From Bacilli bacterium (GTDB lineage Bacteria > Bacillota_I > Bacilli_A > RF39 > UBA660): a stretch of 43,882 bases of DNA. The stretch covers positions 1-43,882 of the forward strand of contig JAFUBW010000013.1 of assembly GCA_017459965.1 (NCBI GenBank), in the 5' to 3' direction. Both the position numbers and the translations under genes were made by a program. Below the pieces are notes generated by a model that was given only the letters and a program-made list of their open reading frames with translations, did no database searches and was not told the DNA's origin. Each line of letters opens with the position of its first letter. The first letter of the stretch is position 1. This document shows positions 32,833 through 40,113 of this stretch, piece after piece.

Positions 32833-34734
32833 CTATATTATATAATTATCTTCTAAAGAAAACTCTACATTTTCTTCTATCCATTCTTTTCTAGGTTCTA
32901 CATTATCACCCATAAGTACAGATACTCTTTTATCTGCTAGTGCAGCATCTTCTATTTTTACTCTTAATAGTAGTCTTTTTTCTGGGTCCATAGTTGTTTC
33001 CCAAAGCTGTGTAGCATCCATTTCACCTAAACCTTTATATCTTTGTATATCACTTGCTTTTTTATTTTTAGTAGCTTCTCTTAACTCATCATCTGAATAT
33101 GCATATATTGTCTCACCTTTAGAAAAATCTATTTTATATAGTGGTGGGGTTGCAATATATAGTTTACCTGCTTCTATTAGAGGTTTCATATATCTATAGA
33201 AGAATGTCATAAGTAAAACTTGTATATGAGATCCATCTACATCGGCATCAGTCATTATAATTATTTTATCATAATTACAATCTTTTATATCAAAATCAGA
33301 TCCAACGCCCGCACCTATTGTATATATTAAAGTATTTATTTCTGCATTTTTATATGCATCTTCTATTTTTGCTTTTTCTGTATTTAATACTTTACCTCTT
33401 AGTGGAAGTATAGCTTGATATTTTCTATCTCTTCCTGTTTTAGCAGATCCACCTGCTGAATCACCCTCAACTATAAACAACTCATTTTTAGAAGGATCTT
33501 TCTTTTGAGCAGGTGCTAGTTTATCAGAAATATTTTTTTCTTTTTTAGTTCCTTTTTCTTTTCTTGCTTCATCTCTTGCTTTTCTAGCAGCTTCTCTTGC
33601 CATTTTACCTTTTAAAGCTTTAGAAAGAATATTAACTGCTACTTCTTTATTTTCTTCAAGGTAATAAGTAAACTTTTCAGACACTATATTTTCGACAACT
33701 GTTTTAGCAATCGGTGTTCCTAATTTTCCTTTAGTTTGTCCTTCAAATTGTAAAAGTGCTTCTGGTATTCTAAGAGATATAACTGCAGTAAGTCCTTCCC
33801 TTACATCAGAACCATCAAAGTTTTTATCCTTAGCTTTTAAATATCCATTATTTTTAGCATATTCATTAAATACTTTAGTAAGAGCTGTTTTAAAACCTAC
33901 TTCATGAGAACCACCATCAGCTGTTTTAACATTATTAACAAATGATATTATATTTTCATTATAAGAATCATTATATTGCATAGCAACTTCAACTTCTATT
34001 TTATCTTTTTCACCTTTAATATCTAAAACATTATTTAAAGTATTTTTTCCTTCATTTAAATATTCAACAAATGATTTAACACCATTGTCATAATGATATG
34101 TTACATCTTTTTTATCTTCTTCATCTATTACTTGTACTGTTAATCCTTTTAAAAGAAAAGCATCTTCTTGCATTCTTTCACAAATTGTTGTATATGAAAA
34201 ATGAGTAGTAGAAAAAATAGTATCATCTGGCATAAATCTAACTGTTGTACCTGTTCTATTAGTAGTACCTACTTTTTTAAGCGGACTATCAACTTCACCG
34301 CCATTTTTAAAACTTATTGTGTATTCTGCACCATCTCTTTTAGAAGTTACTATCATCCATTTAGAAAGCGCATTAACAACAGATGCACCTACACCATGAA
34401 GACCACCTGATACTTTATAGTTACCTTCTTCAAATTTACCACCAGCATGAAGCATTGTATATATTACTTCTACAGTGCTTTTTCCTGATTCATGTTTACC
34501 TGTTGGAACTCCTCTACCATCATCAGAAACTGAAACAGATCCATCTGAATGAAGTATTATTTTAATAAATTTACCATATCCATTCATAACCTCATCTATT
34601 GAATTATCTACAATTTCCCATACTAAATGATGAAGCCCTCTTTTATCAGTTGAACCTATATACATACCTGGTCTTTTTCTAACTGCTTCAAGACCCTCTA
34701 ATATCTTAATTGATTTTTCATTATAAGCTGCCAT
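32833..34734 (-). CDS. parE: DNA topoisomerase IV subunit B
   Basis: The protein is 633 residues from the ATG at 34732-34734, behind CGGAGGTTATAAT. The GHKL ATPase has LEGLEAVRKRPGMYIGST, EIVDNSIDE and GGLHGVGASVVNALS. The TOPRIM region has LFIVEGDSAGGSAK, LPLRGKVLNTEKAK and MTDADVDGSHI. The phrases TLIYTIGAGVG and YKGLGEMDATQLWETTM are those of Firmicute ParE rather than GyrB. It heads a two-gene operon with parC. Confidence 0.95.
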   Translation of the reverse strand: MAAYNEKSIKILEGLEAVRKRPGMYIGSTDKRGLHHLVWEIVDNSIDEVMNGYGKFIKIILHSDGSVSVSDDGRGVPTGKHESGKSTVEVIYTMLHAGGKFEEGNYKVSGGLHGVGASVVNALSKWMIVTSKRDGAEYTISFKNGGEVDSPLKKVGTTNRTGTTVRFMPDDTIFSTTHFSYTTICERMQEDAFLLKGLTVQVIDEEDKKDVTYHYDNGVKSFVEYLNEGKNTLNNVLDIKGEKDKIEVEVAMQYNDSYNENIISFVNNVKTADGGSHEVGFKTALTKVFNEYAKNNGYLKAKDKNFDGSDVREGLTAVISLRIPEALLQFEGQTKGKLGTPIAKTVVENIVSEKFTYYLEENKEVAVNILSKALKGKMAREAARKARDEARKEKGTKKEKNISDKLAPAQKKDPSKNELFIVEGDSAGGSAKTGRDRKYQAILPLRGKVLNTEKAKIEDAYKNAEINTLIYTIGAGVGSDFDIKDCNYDKIIIMTDADVDGSHIQVLLMTFFYRYMKPLIEAGKLYIATPPLYKIDFSKGETIYAYSDDELREATKNKKASDIQRYKGLGEMDATQLWETTMDPEKRLLLRVKIEDAALADKRVSVLMGDNVEPRKEWIEENVEFSLEDNYII

Positions 34735-34766
34735 ATTATAACCTCCGTTATTTTCCACTATTTATG

Positions 34767-34796
34767 ATTATACCATACAAATAAAGAGTTTGACAA
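34767..34796 (-). promoter_or_regulatory. Promoter of parE-parC
   Basis: TTGTCA (34791-34796), 18-bp spacer, TATAAT (34767-34772) with a TG extension. Confidence 0.75.
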
Positions 34797-34817
34797 GGAA
34801 TTTTACATTTCGGTGTA

Positions 34818-34847
34818 AAGAAAAAAGATTCATTTTGAATCTTTTTT
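34818..34847 (-). terminator. Terminator of the gene at 34830-35495
   Basis: A 12-bp stem, AAAAAAGATTCA/TGAATCTTTTTT, containing the stop region. Confidence 0.85.
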
Positions 34848-35495
34848 TTCTTTAACCATACTTGCTATTTCATCTAAGATACATTGAACATTTTCACAAT
34901 GTTTATCACTAACAGTATCATTATATCCTAAATTAGCAGCTGTAATTGAATAAAAATATATTCTTACATAACCAGTCAATGTAGATGATGGATTTTTATC
35001 ATCACCTAAATTATTACTATCTTTAATTATTTTATCGTTAATTTTATCACTAGAAATTATTGAATCAGATGAATTATAACCTGCCTTCATGATAATAGAA
35101 TTTATAGACTCAGTAGAATTCATGTTCATTGAATGAATAGTTCTTATATCTGTATTACCACTATTATATGATGAATTACCAACATATATATATAGTTTCT
35201 CACCCTTTTTTAAATGAAGTTTACCAGACACATAATTGCTTGAAGCTGACCATGCTTTAATATTATATGTTCTATCTTTAGGAGCAGTAAAAACTTGAAC
35301 ATCCCCTGTATAATAAAAATTATATTCACTATATGCATTAGGTGTTTCTATATCATTAGTTAATTTATTTTTTAATTTACTATTTAAAACAGATGAATTA
35401 CCTAAAGTAAAAAGTAATACTCCCATAACTATTAAAAAGAGTACTAATAAACCAAATAATATAAACGATGTTGCAAATCCTCTATTATCCTTCAT
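34830..35495 (-). CDS. Membrane-anchored extracellular protein with a Gly-rich-receptor-like beta domain and NVQ-DE motif
   Basis: The protein is 221 residues from the ATG at 35493-35495, behind AAGGTGAAATGT. It begins MKDNRGFATSFILFGLLVLF, a pilin-like or simple membrane anchor. DVQVFTAPKDRTYNIKAWSA followed by LHLKKGEKLYIYVG (about 65-110) resembles the bacterial glycine-rich domain (PF12810 type) but has lost most of its glycines. Near the C terminus, CENVQCILDEIASMV matches the DNVQGAIDELY motif of the adjacent variable surface protein. It may therefore be a partner or relative of that system (inference). It has its own terminator. Confidence 0.85.
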   Translation of the reverse strand: MKDNRGFATSFILFGLLVLFLIVMGVLLFTLGNSSVLNSKLKNKLTNDIETPNAYSEYNFYYTGDVQVFTAPKDRTYNIKAWSASSNYVSGKLHLKKGEKLYIYVGNSSYNSGNTDIRTIHSMNMNSTESINSIIMKAGYNSSDSIISSDKINDKIIKDSNNLGDDKNPSSTLTGYVRIYFYSITAANLGYNDTVSDKHCENVQCILDEIASMVKEKKDSK

Positions 35496-35539
35496 ACATT
35501 TCACCTTATAATAAATATAACATACATATTGTTTTTATT

Positions 35540-35570
35540 CAAGAAAAAACAATGTTATTAACATTGTTTA
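35540..35570 (-). terminator. Terminator downstream of variable surface gene copy 2
   Basis: Stem AAACAATGTTA/TAACATTGTTT followed by a T run. It lies after the orphan tail, not directly after the current stop codon. Confidence 0.85.
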
Positions 35571-35614
35571 TAGTAAAGTTATTATAATTAACTTTTCCTT
35601 CATAAAAATATAAA

Positions 35615-35710
35615 TTAACTAGCAGATATATGAACAATTTGTCCACTAGCAGCAGTACAAGAATTACTACCGGTAGTCCAATGCCAATATAAAATACCAT
35701 CAGTTTTAAT
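35615..35710 (-). pseudogene. Orphan C-terminal module of a variable surface protein
   Basis: Starting 15 bases beyond the copy 2 stop codon, a 31-codon open stretch reads IKTDGILYWHWTTGSNSCTA, then ASGQIVHISAS and a stop. Trp/Thr/Gly/Ser content and balanced codon use look like a fibre tail, unlike the AT-rich spacers elsewhere in this window. It has no start codon or ribosome-binding site. I read it as the displaced 3' end of an earlier version of the gene. Confidence 0.6.
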
Positions 35711-35728
35711 TTAATTATATATTTTAAA

Positions 35729-36628
35729 TTATGAAATAGTACCAGTAAAAGCATAAGAAGAAATAATTGTAAATTGTTTATAATCACCAGGCATTGTTAA
35801 AATTATTTTTCCTTTTTGAACAGAAAAAGTAATTGTTTCACTAGAAGCTCCAAACTGATGATATTGTATTGAAGGACTATTTTGTTGTAGACCACTAGCT
35901 GCAAAAATATATCCTATTGGCTTACTGCCATATCCATATAAAAGAAATGTAGGAAACGCAGCACTACATGTTATAGTATATGTTCTGTGAGTATTCATAT
36001 CAACTTGAGCAACAGTATTTAATGAACCTATTTTTTTCATTATATCCGTCCCATTCACCATCACCGGATTTCCTCTTATATTCAAACTTCCTTCTCCATT
36101 TACTCCAGTACTACCTTTTGCAACAATATACATACCACCATTAGAAGCATTTCCAATAGCACCGGCATTTACACCATTAACATAAAAATTCGCCCATGTT
36201 TCACCATTACTAGCATTTACACCTAACCTCAAATCATTCCCATCAAAATAACTAGTCGCCTCATTTTTCCATCTACCTTCGAGCACGCCAATACGGCTAT
36301 CTAAGGAAGAATAATCAGAAGCATTTTGATAAAGTTCATCAATAGCGCCTTGAACATTATCAGAAGAAATACCAGAAGAAGAATTATCAAAAGAGACTTC
36401 AGAAGAAGAATATAAATAATTAGCAGCAAAAACAGAAATAATACTACTAAAGAAGATAGAAACAACACCAATAAGAAAAATAATTCTTTCTTTACTTTTA
36501 AAAACACCTATTCTATCATCAATATTATCATTAAAAACATTTTCTTTCTTTTCTTTCTTTTCTATTTCTTTACTATCTTTATTATATGAAGAAAGAACCT
36601 GGGTTTTATTAAAATGTTTAAGACTCAT
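35729..36628 (-). CDS. Variable surface protein, copy 2 (tail-fibre-like, phase-variable candidate)
   Basis: This 299-residue protein has a cytoplasmic start (MSLKHFNKTQVL), a Lys/Glu linker and a membrane segment (about 48-70, IIFLIGVVSIFFSSIISVFA). A Ser-rich stalk with a likely coiled coil follows (DNVQGAIDELYQNASDYSSL, LDSRIGVLEGRW, about 88-122). A first variable segment (about 123-173), a short constant block (NIRGNPVMVNG) and a second variable segment to the end complete it. Heads of this type resemble phage tail-fibre receptor domains; trimer formation is inferred. The visible G+C is above its neighbours. A run of ten G lies 30 bases upstream. Confidence 0.9.
   Translation of the reverse strand: MSLKHFNKTQVLSSYNKDSKEIEKKEKKENVFNDNIDDRIGVFKSKERIIFLIGVVSIFFSSIISVFAANYLYSSSEVSFDNSSSGISSDNVQGAIDELYQNASDYSSLDSRIGVLEGRWKNEATSYFDGNDLRLGVNASNGETWANFYVNGVNAGAIGNASNGGMYIVAKGSTGVNGEGSLNIRGNPVMVNGTDIMKKIGSLNTVAQVDMNTHRTYTITCSAAFPTFLLYGYGSKPIGYIFAASGLQQNSPSIQYHQFGASSETITFSVQKGKIILTMPGDYKQFTIISSYAFTGTIS
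36269..36449. repeat. Constant stalk/anchor repeat, copy 2 (pairs with 43702-43882)
   Basis: These 181 bases align without gaps to 43702-43882 with about six mismatches counted by eye. They encode the end of the membrane segment, the stalk and LEGRW. The match continues beyond the right edge of the window. Confidence 0.95.
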
Positions 36629-36671
36629 ATAAAATACCTATAATATCTAATATGTTACCCCCCCCCCGGGG
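36593..36671. repeat. 5' constant region of the variable surface-gene family, copy 2
   Basis: It pairs with 68-145. The leader and first 12 codons are shared. The homopolymer is C10G4 here and C9G4 in the other copy. Confidence 0.85.
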
Positions 36672-36675
36672 ACAC
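36647..36675 (-). promoter_or_regulatory. Poly-G tract in putative promoter (phase-variation candidate), copy 2
   Basis: On the minus strand the order is GTGTCC (36670-36675), CC, ten G (36658-36667), TAACA, TATTAG (36647-36652). This gives a 17-bp spacer if these are the -35 and -10 boxes, one base longer than copy 1. A second candidate -10, TATTAT, lies nearer the start. The weak AGGT ribosome-binding site is unusual for this window. Confidence 0.6.
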
Positions 36676-36682
36676 TTTTTTT

Positions 36683-36712
36683 TAAAATAAAAATAGACTT
36701 TAAGTCTATTTC
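36683..36712 (-). terminator. Terminator after gpmI
   Basis: A 10-bp stem, AAATAGACTT/AAGTCTATTT, with a 1-base loop and T-rich tail. It shields the variable gene from gpmI transcription. Confidence 0.8.
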
Positions 36713-38163
36713 ATTTCTTCTGGGATATCTAAATTCATATAATTTAATATGAAAGGAGCGATATCAGATAATTTATCAATATTTTTTATATCTATTTTTT
36801 CTTTACATACTATAAATGGTACTTTATTAGATGTATGTGATGTTACTACATTATTATCATCTATCATATTTTCACAATTACCATGATCTGCAGTAATTAT
36901 CAATGTATAATCTAATTCATCACATCTATTTTTAATTTTACCTAACATTTCATCAACTACTTCCACTGCTTTTATAGTAGACTTATAATTACCTGTATGT
37001 CCTACCATATCACCATTTGCGAAATTAAGTAATATAAAATCATAATTATTATCCATTTCTTTTATTAACTCTTTTGTTATTTCAGGTGCACTCATTTCTG
37101 GTTTCATATCATATGTTGGAACTTTTTTAGATGGTATTAATATTCTTTTTTCGTTTTTTAATTCTATATCTTTTCCACCATCAAAGAAATAAGTTACATG
37201 AGCATATTTTTCAGTTTCTGCAATTCTAAGTTGTTTTTTATTTAACTTAGATAAATAAATACCTAGTGTATTTTTTATATCTTCTTTTTTAAATGCTATA
37301 TCACTTTTAATATTATCAGATACATACATCATTGTAGTTAAATAAATATTTTTTAAGTCTTTGTTAGTTAGTTCATCTAATATTTCAATTGATCTATCAG
37401 GTCTAAAGTTACACCAAATAATACTATCATTATTGCTTATATTACCTTCTTTGTTTAGAATTGCTGGTACTATATATTCATCAGTAATATTATTTTTATA
37501 ACTATCATTTATATATTTTTTATAATCATGTATAACTATACCTTCAGAATATACCATAGCATCATATGCCTTTTTAATTCTATCATATCTTTTATCTCTA
37601 TCCATAGCATAATATCTACCTGATATTGTACTTATTTTACCTATATTATATTTTTTAATTTCTTTTTCCAATTCTTCTATATATTTAATTGAATTTTCAT
37701 AAAATGTATCTCTTCCATCAGTAAATATATGAAAATAAACATTATTAAAATTTTCTTTTTTGCATAATTTTAAAACTGCTTTTACATGATTTATATGTGA
37801 ATGTACTCCACCATCAGAAAGTAATCCTAAAATATGTAATTTAGAATTATTTTTTTTAGCATGATTAATTGCATTTATCAATGATTCATTATTATAAAAT
37901 GATTCATCTTTTATTGCTTTATTTATAAGTTCTAAAGATTGATATATTATTCTACCTGCACCTATAGTTAAATGTCCTACTTCACTATTACCCATTTGAC
38001 CATCTGGAAGTCCAACATAATTACCTGATGCATTTATATTTTTATTTGGATATTTACTTATTATATTATCTAAATTTGGTGTATTTGAATTAATAAGTGC
38101 ATTACCTTCTTTTTTATTACTTATACCTACGCCATCTAAAATACATAATAATATTTTTTTCAT
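36706..38163 (-). CDS. gpmI: 2,3-bisphosphoglycerate-independent phosphoglycerate mutase
   Basis: This 485-residue protein starts MKKILLCILDGVGISNKKEG. The active-site Ser lies in GQMGNSEVGHLTIGAGR (about 56-72). Metal ligands are seen in ILGLLSDGGVHSH, GRDTF, NFANGDMVGHTG, TADHGNCENM and HTSNKVPF. It interconverts 3- and 2-phosphoglycerate in glycolysis and is Mn-dependent. This enzyme type is typical of spore formers, where it is silenced by low pH in the forespore. The length is slightly under the usual 510 residues. It starts behind GGAGGGTTAT, 27 bases after the lipoprotein gene. Confidence 0.97.
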   Translation of the reverse strand: MKKILLCILDGVGISNKKEGNALINSNTPNLDNIISKYPNKNINASGNYVGLPDGQMGNSEVGHLTIGAGRIIYQSLELINKAIKDESFYNNESLINAINHAKKNNSKLHILGLLSDGGVHSHINHVKAVLKLCKKENFNNVYFHIFTDGRDTFYENSIKYIEELEKEIKKYNIGKISTISGRYYAMDRDKRYDRIKKAYDAMVYSEGIVIHDYKKYINDSYKNNITDEYIVPAILNKEGNISNNDSIIWCNFRPDRSIEILDELTNKDLKNIYLTTMMYVSDNIKSDIAFKKEDIKNTLGIYLSKLNKKQLRIAETEKYAHVTYFFDGGKDIELKNEKRILIPSKKVPTYDMKPEMSAPEITKELIKEMDNNYDFILLNFANGDMVGHTGNYKSTIKAVEVVDEMLGKIKNRCDELDYTLIITADHGNCENMIDDNNVVTSHTSNKVPFIVCKEKIDIKNIDKLSDIAPFILNYMNLDIPEEMK

Positions 38164-38177
38164 ATAACCCTCCTTAA

Positions 38178-38202
38178 AGAAAAAAGGATATCAATATCCT
38201 AA
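38178..38202 (-). terminator. Terminator after the lipoprotein gene at 38191
   Basis: Stem AGGATAT/ATATCCT with a T run. The gpmI ribosome-binding site follows at once, so read-through probably feeds gpmI. Confidence 0.7.
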
Positions 38203-38625
38203 ATCTTTTAACACTTTTTTCATTTGTCTTTTATATTTTTTATTTTTAGTTGTTCCATATACAATAACATTATCTTTTTTATATAATCTTAAATAATCTT
38301 TTTTATTACTTTTAATATATGTATAATCTTTCTTAACTTTTATTTTAACATTTTTATCATTTTTATACATATTATCTATATATTTATCCGCAGTTTTTTC
38401 ATTATCAAATTCTATATAAAATATTTGATAATTTCCTTCACCTACTTCAATATATCTTCTTACATCTATATCATATTCACTAGTTTTATCTACTATATCA
38501 AAATTTGTTTTATTTGAAAAATATTCGTTAAAATCTGTATAAGATATTTTTTTTATTTTACTTGAACATCCGCTAAATAATATTATTATCATAATTATTG
38601 ATAAAGTTTTAAGTATTCTTTTCAT
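38191..38625 (-). CDS. Small lipoprotein, function unknown
   Basis: This 144-residue protein has a lipoprotein signal with lipobox LFSGC (Cys at residue 20). The mature part is Lys/Tyr/Asp-rich and has the strand-helix-strand look of GNYQIFYIEFDNEKTADKYI followed by KVKKDYTYI. It would be a membrane-tethered extracellular protein. I do not recognise the family. Its promoter region has a 13-bp palindrome over the -35 box, so it may be repressor-controlled. Confidence 0.88.
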   Translation of the reverse strand: MKRILKTLSIIMIIILFSGCSSKIKKISYTDFNEYFSNKTNFDIVDKTSEYDIDVRRYIEVGEGNYQIFYIEFDNEKTADKYIDNMYKNDKNVKIKVKKDYTYIKSNKKDYLRLYKKDNVIVYGTTKNKKYKRQMKKVLKDLGY

Positions 38626-38649
38626 AATTTCCCTTCCTATTCTATAAAT

Positions 38650-38679
38650 ATCTTAACATATTTTTTATTGATTATCAAT
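38650..38679 (-). promoter_or_regulatory. Promoter and palindrome of the lipoprotein gene
   Basis: TTGATA (38673-38678), 17-bp spacer, TAAGAT (38650-38655). The -35 lies inside the palindrome ATTGATAATCAAT (38667-38679), which also covers the end of trmB. Confidence 0.6.
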
Positions 38680-39307
38680 CTTTATATGCCTCTAACCTAT
38701 TAATTTTTACTCCCTTTGAAGAAAACTTTTTTTCATATTCTGTTTCTATATTTCCTTCAAAATCACTATTATGAAGATCAAGTGACACATTTTTTAAAGT
38801 ATATCCAAATACAGATAAAGATTCTATTGAAAAAGCAAATAAATCTATGTTATCTGTCTTCATAAATATAGTTTTTTTATTTTTAAATATATTTTCATAT
38901 CTATTTAGAAACCTTTCATGAGTTAGTCTTCTTTTAGCGCATCTATTTTTAGGCCATGGATCAGAAAAATTCAAATATATTAAATCTATTTCTTTATCAA
39001 ATACATCTTCAATTAATCTTGCATCCATTCTTATTAACTTTATATTATTTATTTTTTCTTCTTCTAATTTTTTAACTGCCTTTACTATTACACTATCATA
39101 CATTTCAATACCAATGAAATTAATACTTGGATATTTTTTTGCCATACCAATTATAAAGTCACCTTTACCCATACCTATTTCTATATGAATTGGATTATCA
39201 TTATTAAACAATTTATTCCATTTTCCTTTATAATCACTTGGATTTAATATTACATAACTAGATGCTTCAATAACCTTATCCGCACCTTTAACATTTTTAA
39301 GTCTCAT
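38675..39307 (-). CDS. trmB: tRNA (guanine-46-N7)-methyltransferase
   Basis: This 210-residue protein has the SAM site IEIGMGKGDFIIGMAKKYP (about 43-61) and the TrmB signature NFSDPWPKNRCAKRRLTHER (about 113-132). It methylates G46 in tRNA variable loops. It ends in TGA, which helps show the standard code is used. The neighbours are unrelated genes. Confidence 0.97.
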   Translation of the reverse strand: MRLKNVKGADKVIEASSYVILNPSDYKGKWNKLFNNDNPIHIEIGMGKGDFIIGMAKKYPSINFIGIEMYDSVIVKAVKKLEEEKINNIKLIRMDARLIEDVFDKEIDLIYLNFSDPWPKNRCAKRRLTHERFLNRYENIFKNKKTIFMKTDNIDLFAFSIESLSVFGYTLKNVSLDLHNSDFEGNIETEYEKKFSSKGVKINRLEAYKD

Positions 39308-39337
39308 AAAATCACCTTTAATAAATTATAACATAAA

Positions 39338-39364
39338 AAAAGAAAAACTAATTATTAAGTTTTA
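39338..39364 (-). terminator. Weak terminator of the gene at 39348-40007
   Basis: A short A/T stem (AAACT/AGTTT) followed by a mostly T tail on the minus strand. Confidence 0.45.
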
Positions 39365-40007
39365 ATACTTTTTCGTTTTTCTTTAAATCTTTCATTAATT
39401 CATCTCTAAAAAATAAATATATTGCTAATTTCATATTAAATGGGCTAATTTTATCTTTATCATCAATTATATCTTGTTTTGATATTTTTGAAATACATTT
39501 AAAATTAGTAATTCTAATATAGTCTTCTTTTTTCATTACTAGATTTTGAGTATAATCTACTATTCTTGATGATTCATCATCTTCAATTTCTACAACTGAA
39601 TGAAGTATATCATGATTACTTATATTAATAAAGCCTGTTAATAAATATACTTTATCATATGAAAAGTTAAACATAAAATCATAAGATGCCCCATGACACT
39701 TATGAAGTCTTCTATCAGATGTTAATTCTTTTTTTCTTTTTTTTAAAAATGCATAATCTGATAATAATAAAAACTTAAAATAAATATTATCATCGTTATA
39801 ATAATTGATAGTCCCATCATATCCTATATTTTTAATTATTTCTTTTATATTTGTTGGAACAAATCTTTTATCTCTATATTTTGTATAATAATATAATCTT
39901 TTATATATATAACTAAAATTTATATTTTCATTACTATTTATTATTTTGTAATTTGTTTTTTGAAATAATTCATCTGTTAATTTATTCATTCCATCTTTAT
40001 TATACAT
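39348..40007 (-). CDS. Predicted Cys/His/Asp (papain-like fold) protein
   Basis: The protein is 219 residues from the ATG at 40005-40007, behind AAAGGGGTAGATTAT; a longer frame upstream lacks a ribosome-binding site. KCHGASYDFM (about 120-129), NHDILHSVVEIED (about 149-161) and RIVDYTQNLVM give Cys, His and Asp in the order and spacing of transglutaminase-like or papain-fold enzymes. The HSVVE block is typical of those folds. It lacks a signal peptide. Function is unknown; the enzyme class is inferred from pattern. Its strong sigma-A promoter overlaps the divergent coat-like gene's upstream region. Confidence 0.85.
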   Translation of the reverse strand: MYNKDGMNKLTDELFQKTNYKIINSNENINFSYIYKRLYYYTKYRDKRFVPTNIKEIIKNIGYDGTINYYNDDNIYFKFLLLSDYAFLKKRKKELTSDRRLHKCHGASYDFMFNFSYDKVYLLTGFINISNHDILHSVVEIEDDESSRIVDYTQNLVMKKEDYIRITNFKCISKISKQDIIDDKDKISPFNMKLAIYLFFRDELMKDLKKNEKVLKLNN

Positions 40008-40035
40008 ATAATCTACCCCTTTAAAAGTTGTAAAT

Positions 40036-40063
40036 ATTATATCTATTTTATTAAATAAGTCAA
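40036..40063 (-). promoter_or_regulatory. Promoter of the gene at 39348-40007
   Basis: TTGACT (40058-40063), 16-bp spacer, TATAAT (40036-40041). Confidence 0.75.
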
Positions 40064-40066
40064 GTA

Positions 40067-40093
40067 ACATATTTGTGATAAATGCATACAATA
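40067..40093 (+). promoter_or_regulatory. Candidate sigma-K/sigma-E promoter of the coat-like gene
   Basis: CATACAATA (40085-40093) fits both the sigma-K -10 (CATAnnnTA) and the sigma-E -10 (CATACAmT, 8 of 8). AACA, with its AC at 40067-40068, sits 16 bp upstream, the same AC-to-CATA distance as before cotE. No sigma-A promoter is apparent on this strand. Confidence 0.5.
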
Positions 40094-40113
40094 AATTGAA
40101 CTGGAGGTGTCCT

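Noticed and set aside
30277-34734. gyrA/gyrB
   Set aside because: There is no GyrA box, and the ParE/ParC phrases (IYTIGAGVG, KGLGEMDATQLWETTM) and parE-parC order point to topoisomerase IV.
35539-35787. 82-residue minus-strand frame after the variable surface gene
   Set aside because: It is a different frame across the end of copy 2 and the orphan tail, Leu/Ile/Val-rich by frame shadowing. The protein-like reading of the middle part is the IKTDGILYWHW frame.
36269-36449. Site-specific inversion of surface genes
   Set aside because: The repeats are in direct orientation, and no invertase gene lies in the window.
36301-36507. 68-residue Leu/Ile-rich frame inside copy 2
   Set aside because: It is an out-of-frame shadow of the Ser-rich stalk, as its Leu/Ile/Val monotony shows.
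35729-36628. Diversity-generating retroelement
   Set aside because: No reverse transcriptase, accessory gene or template repeat is visible, and the variation is by whole segments rather than at scattered adenines.
38675-39307. Mycoplasma genetic code (TGA as Trp)
   Set aside because: trmB ends in TGA at the expected place, and tryptophan is coded by TGG throughout.
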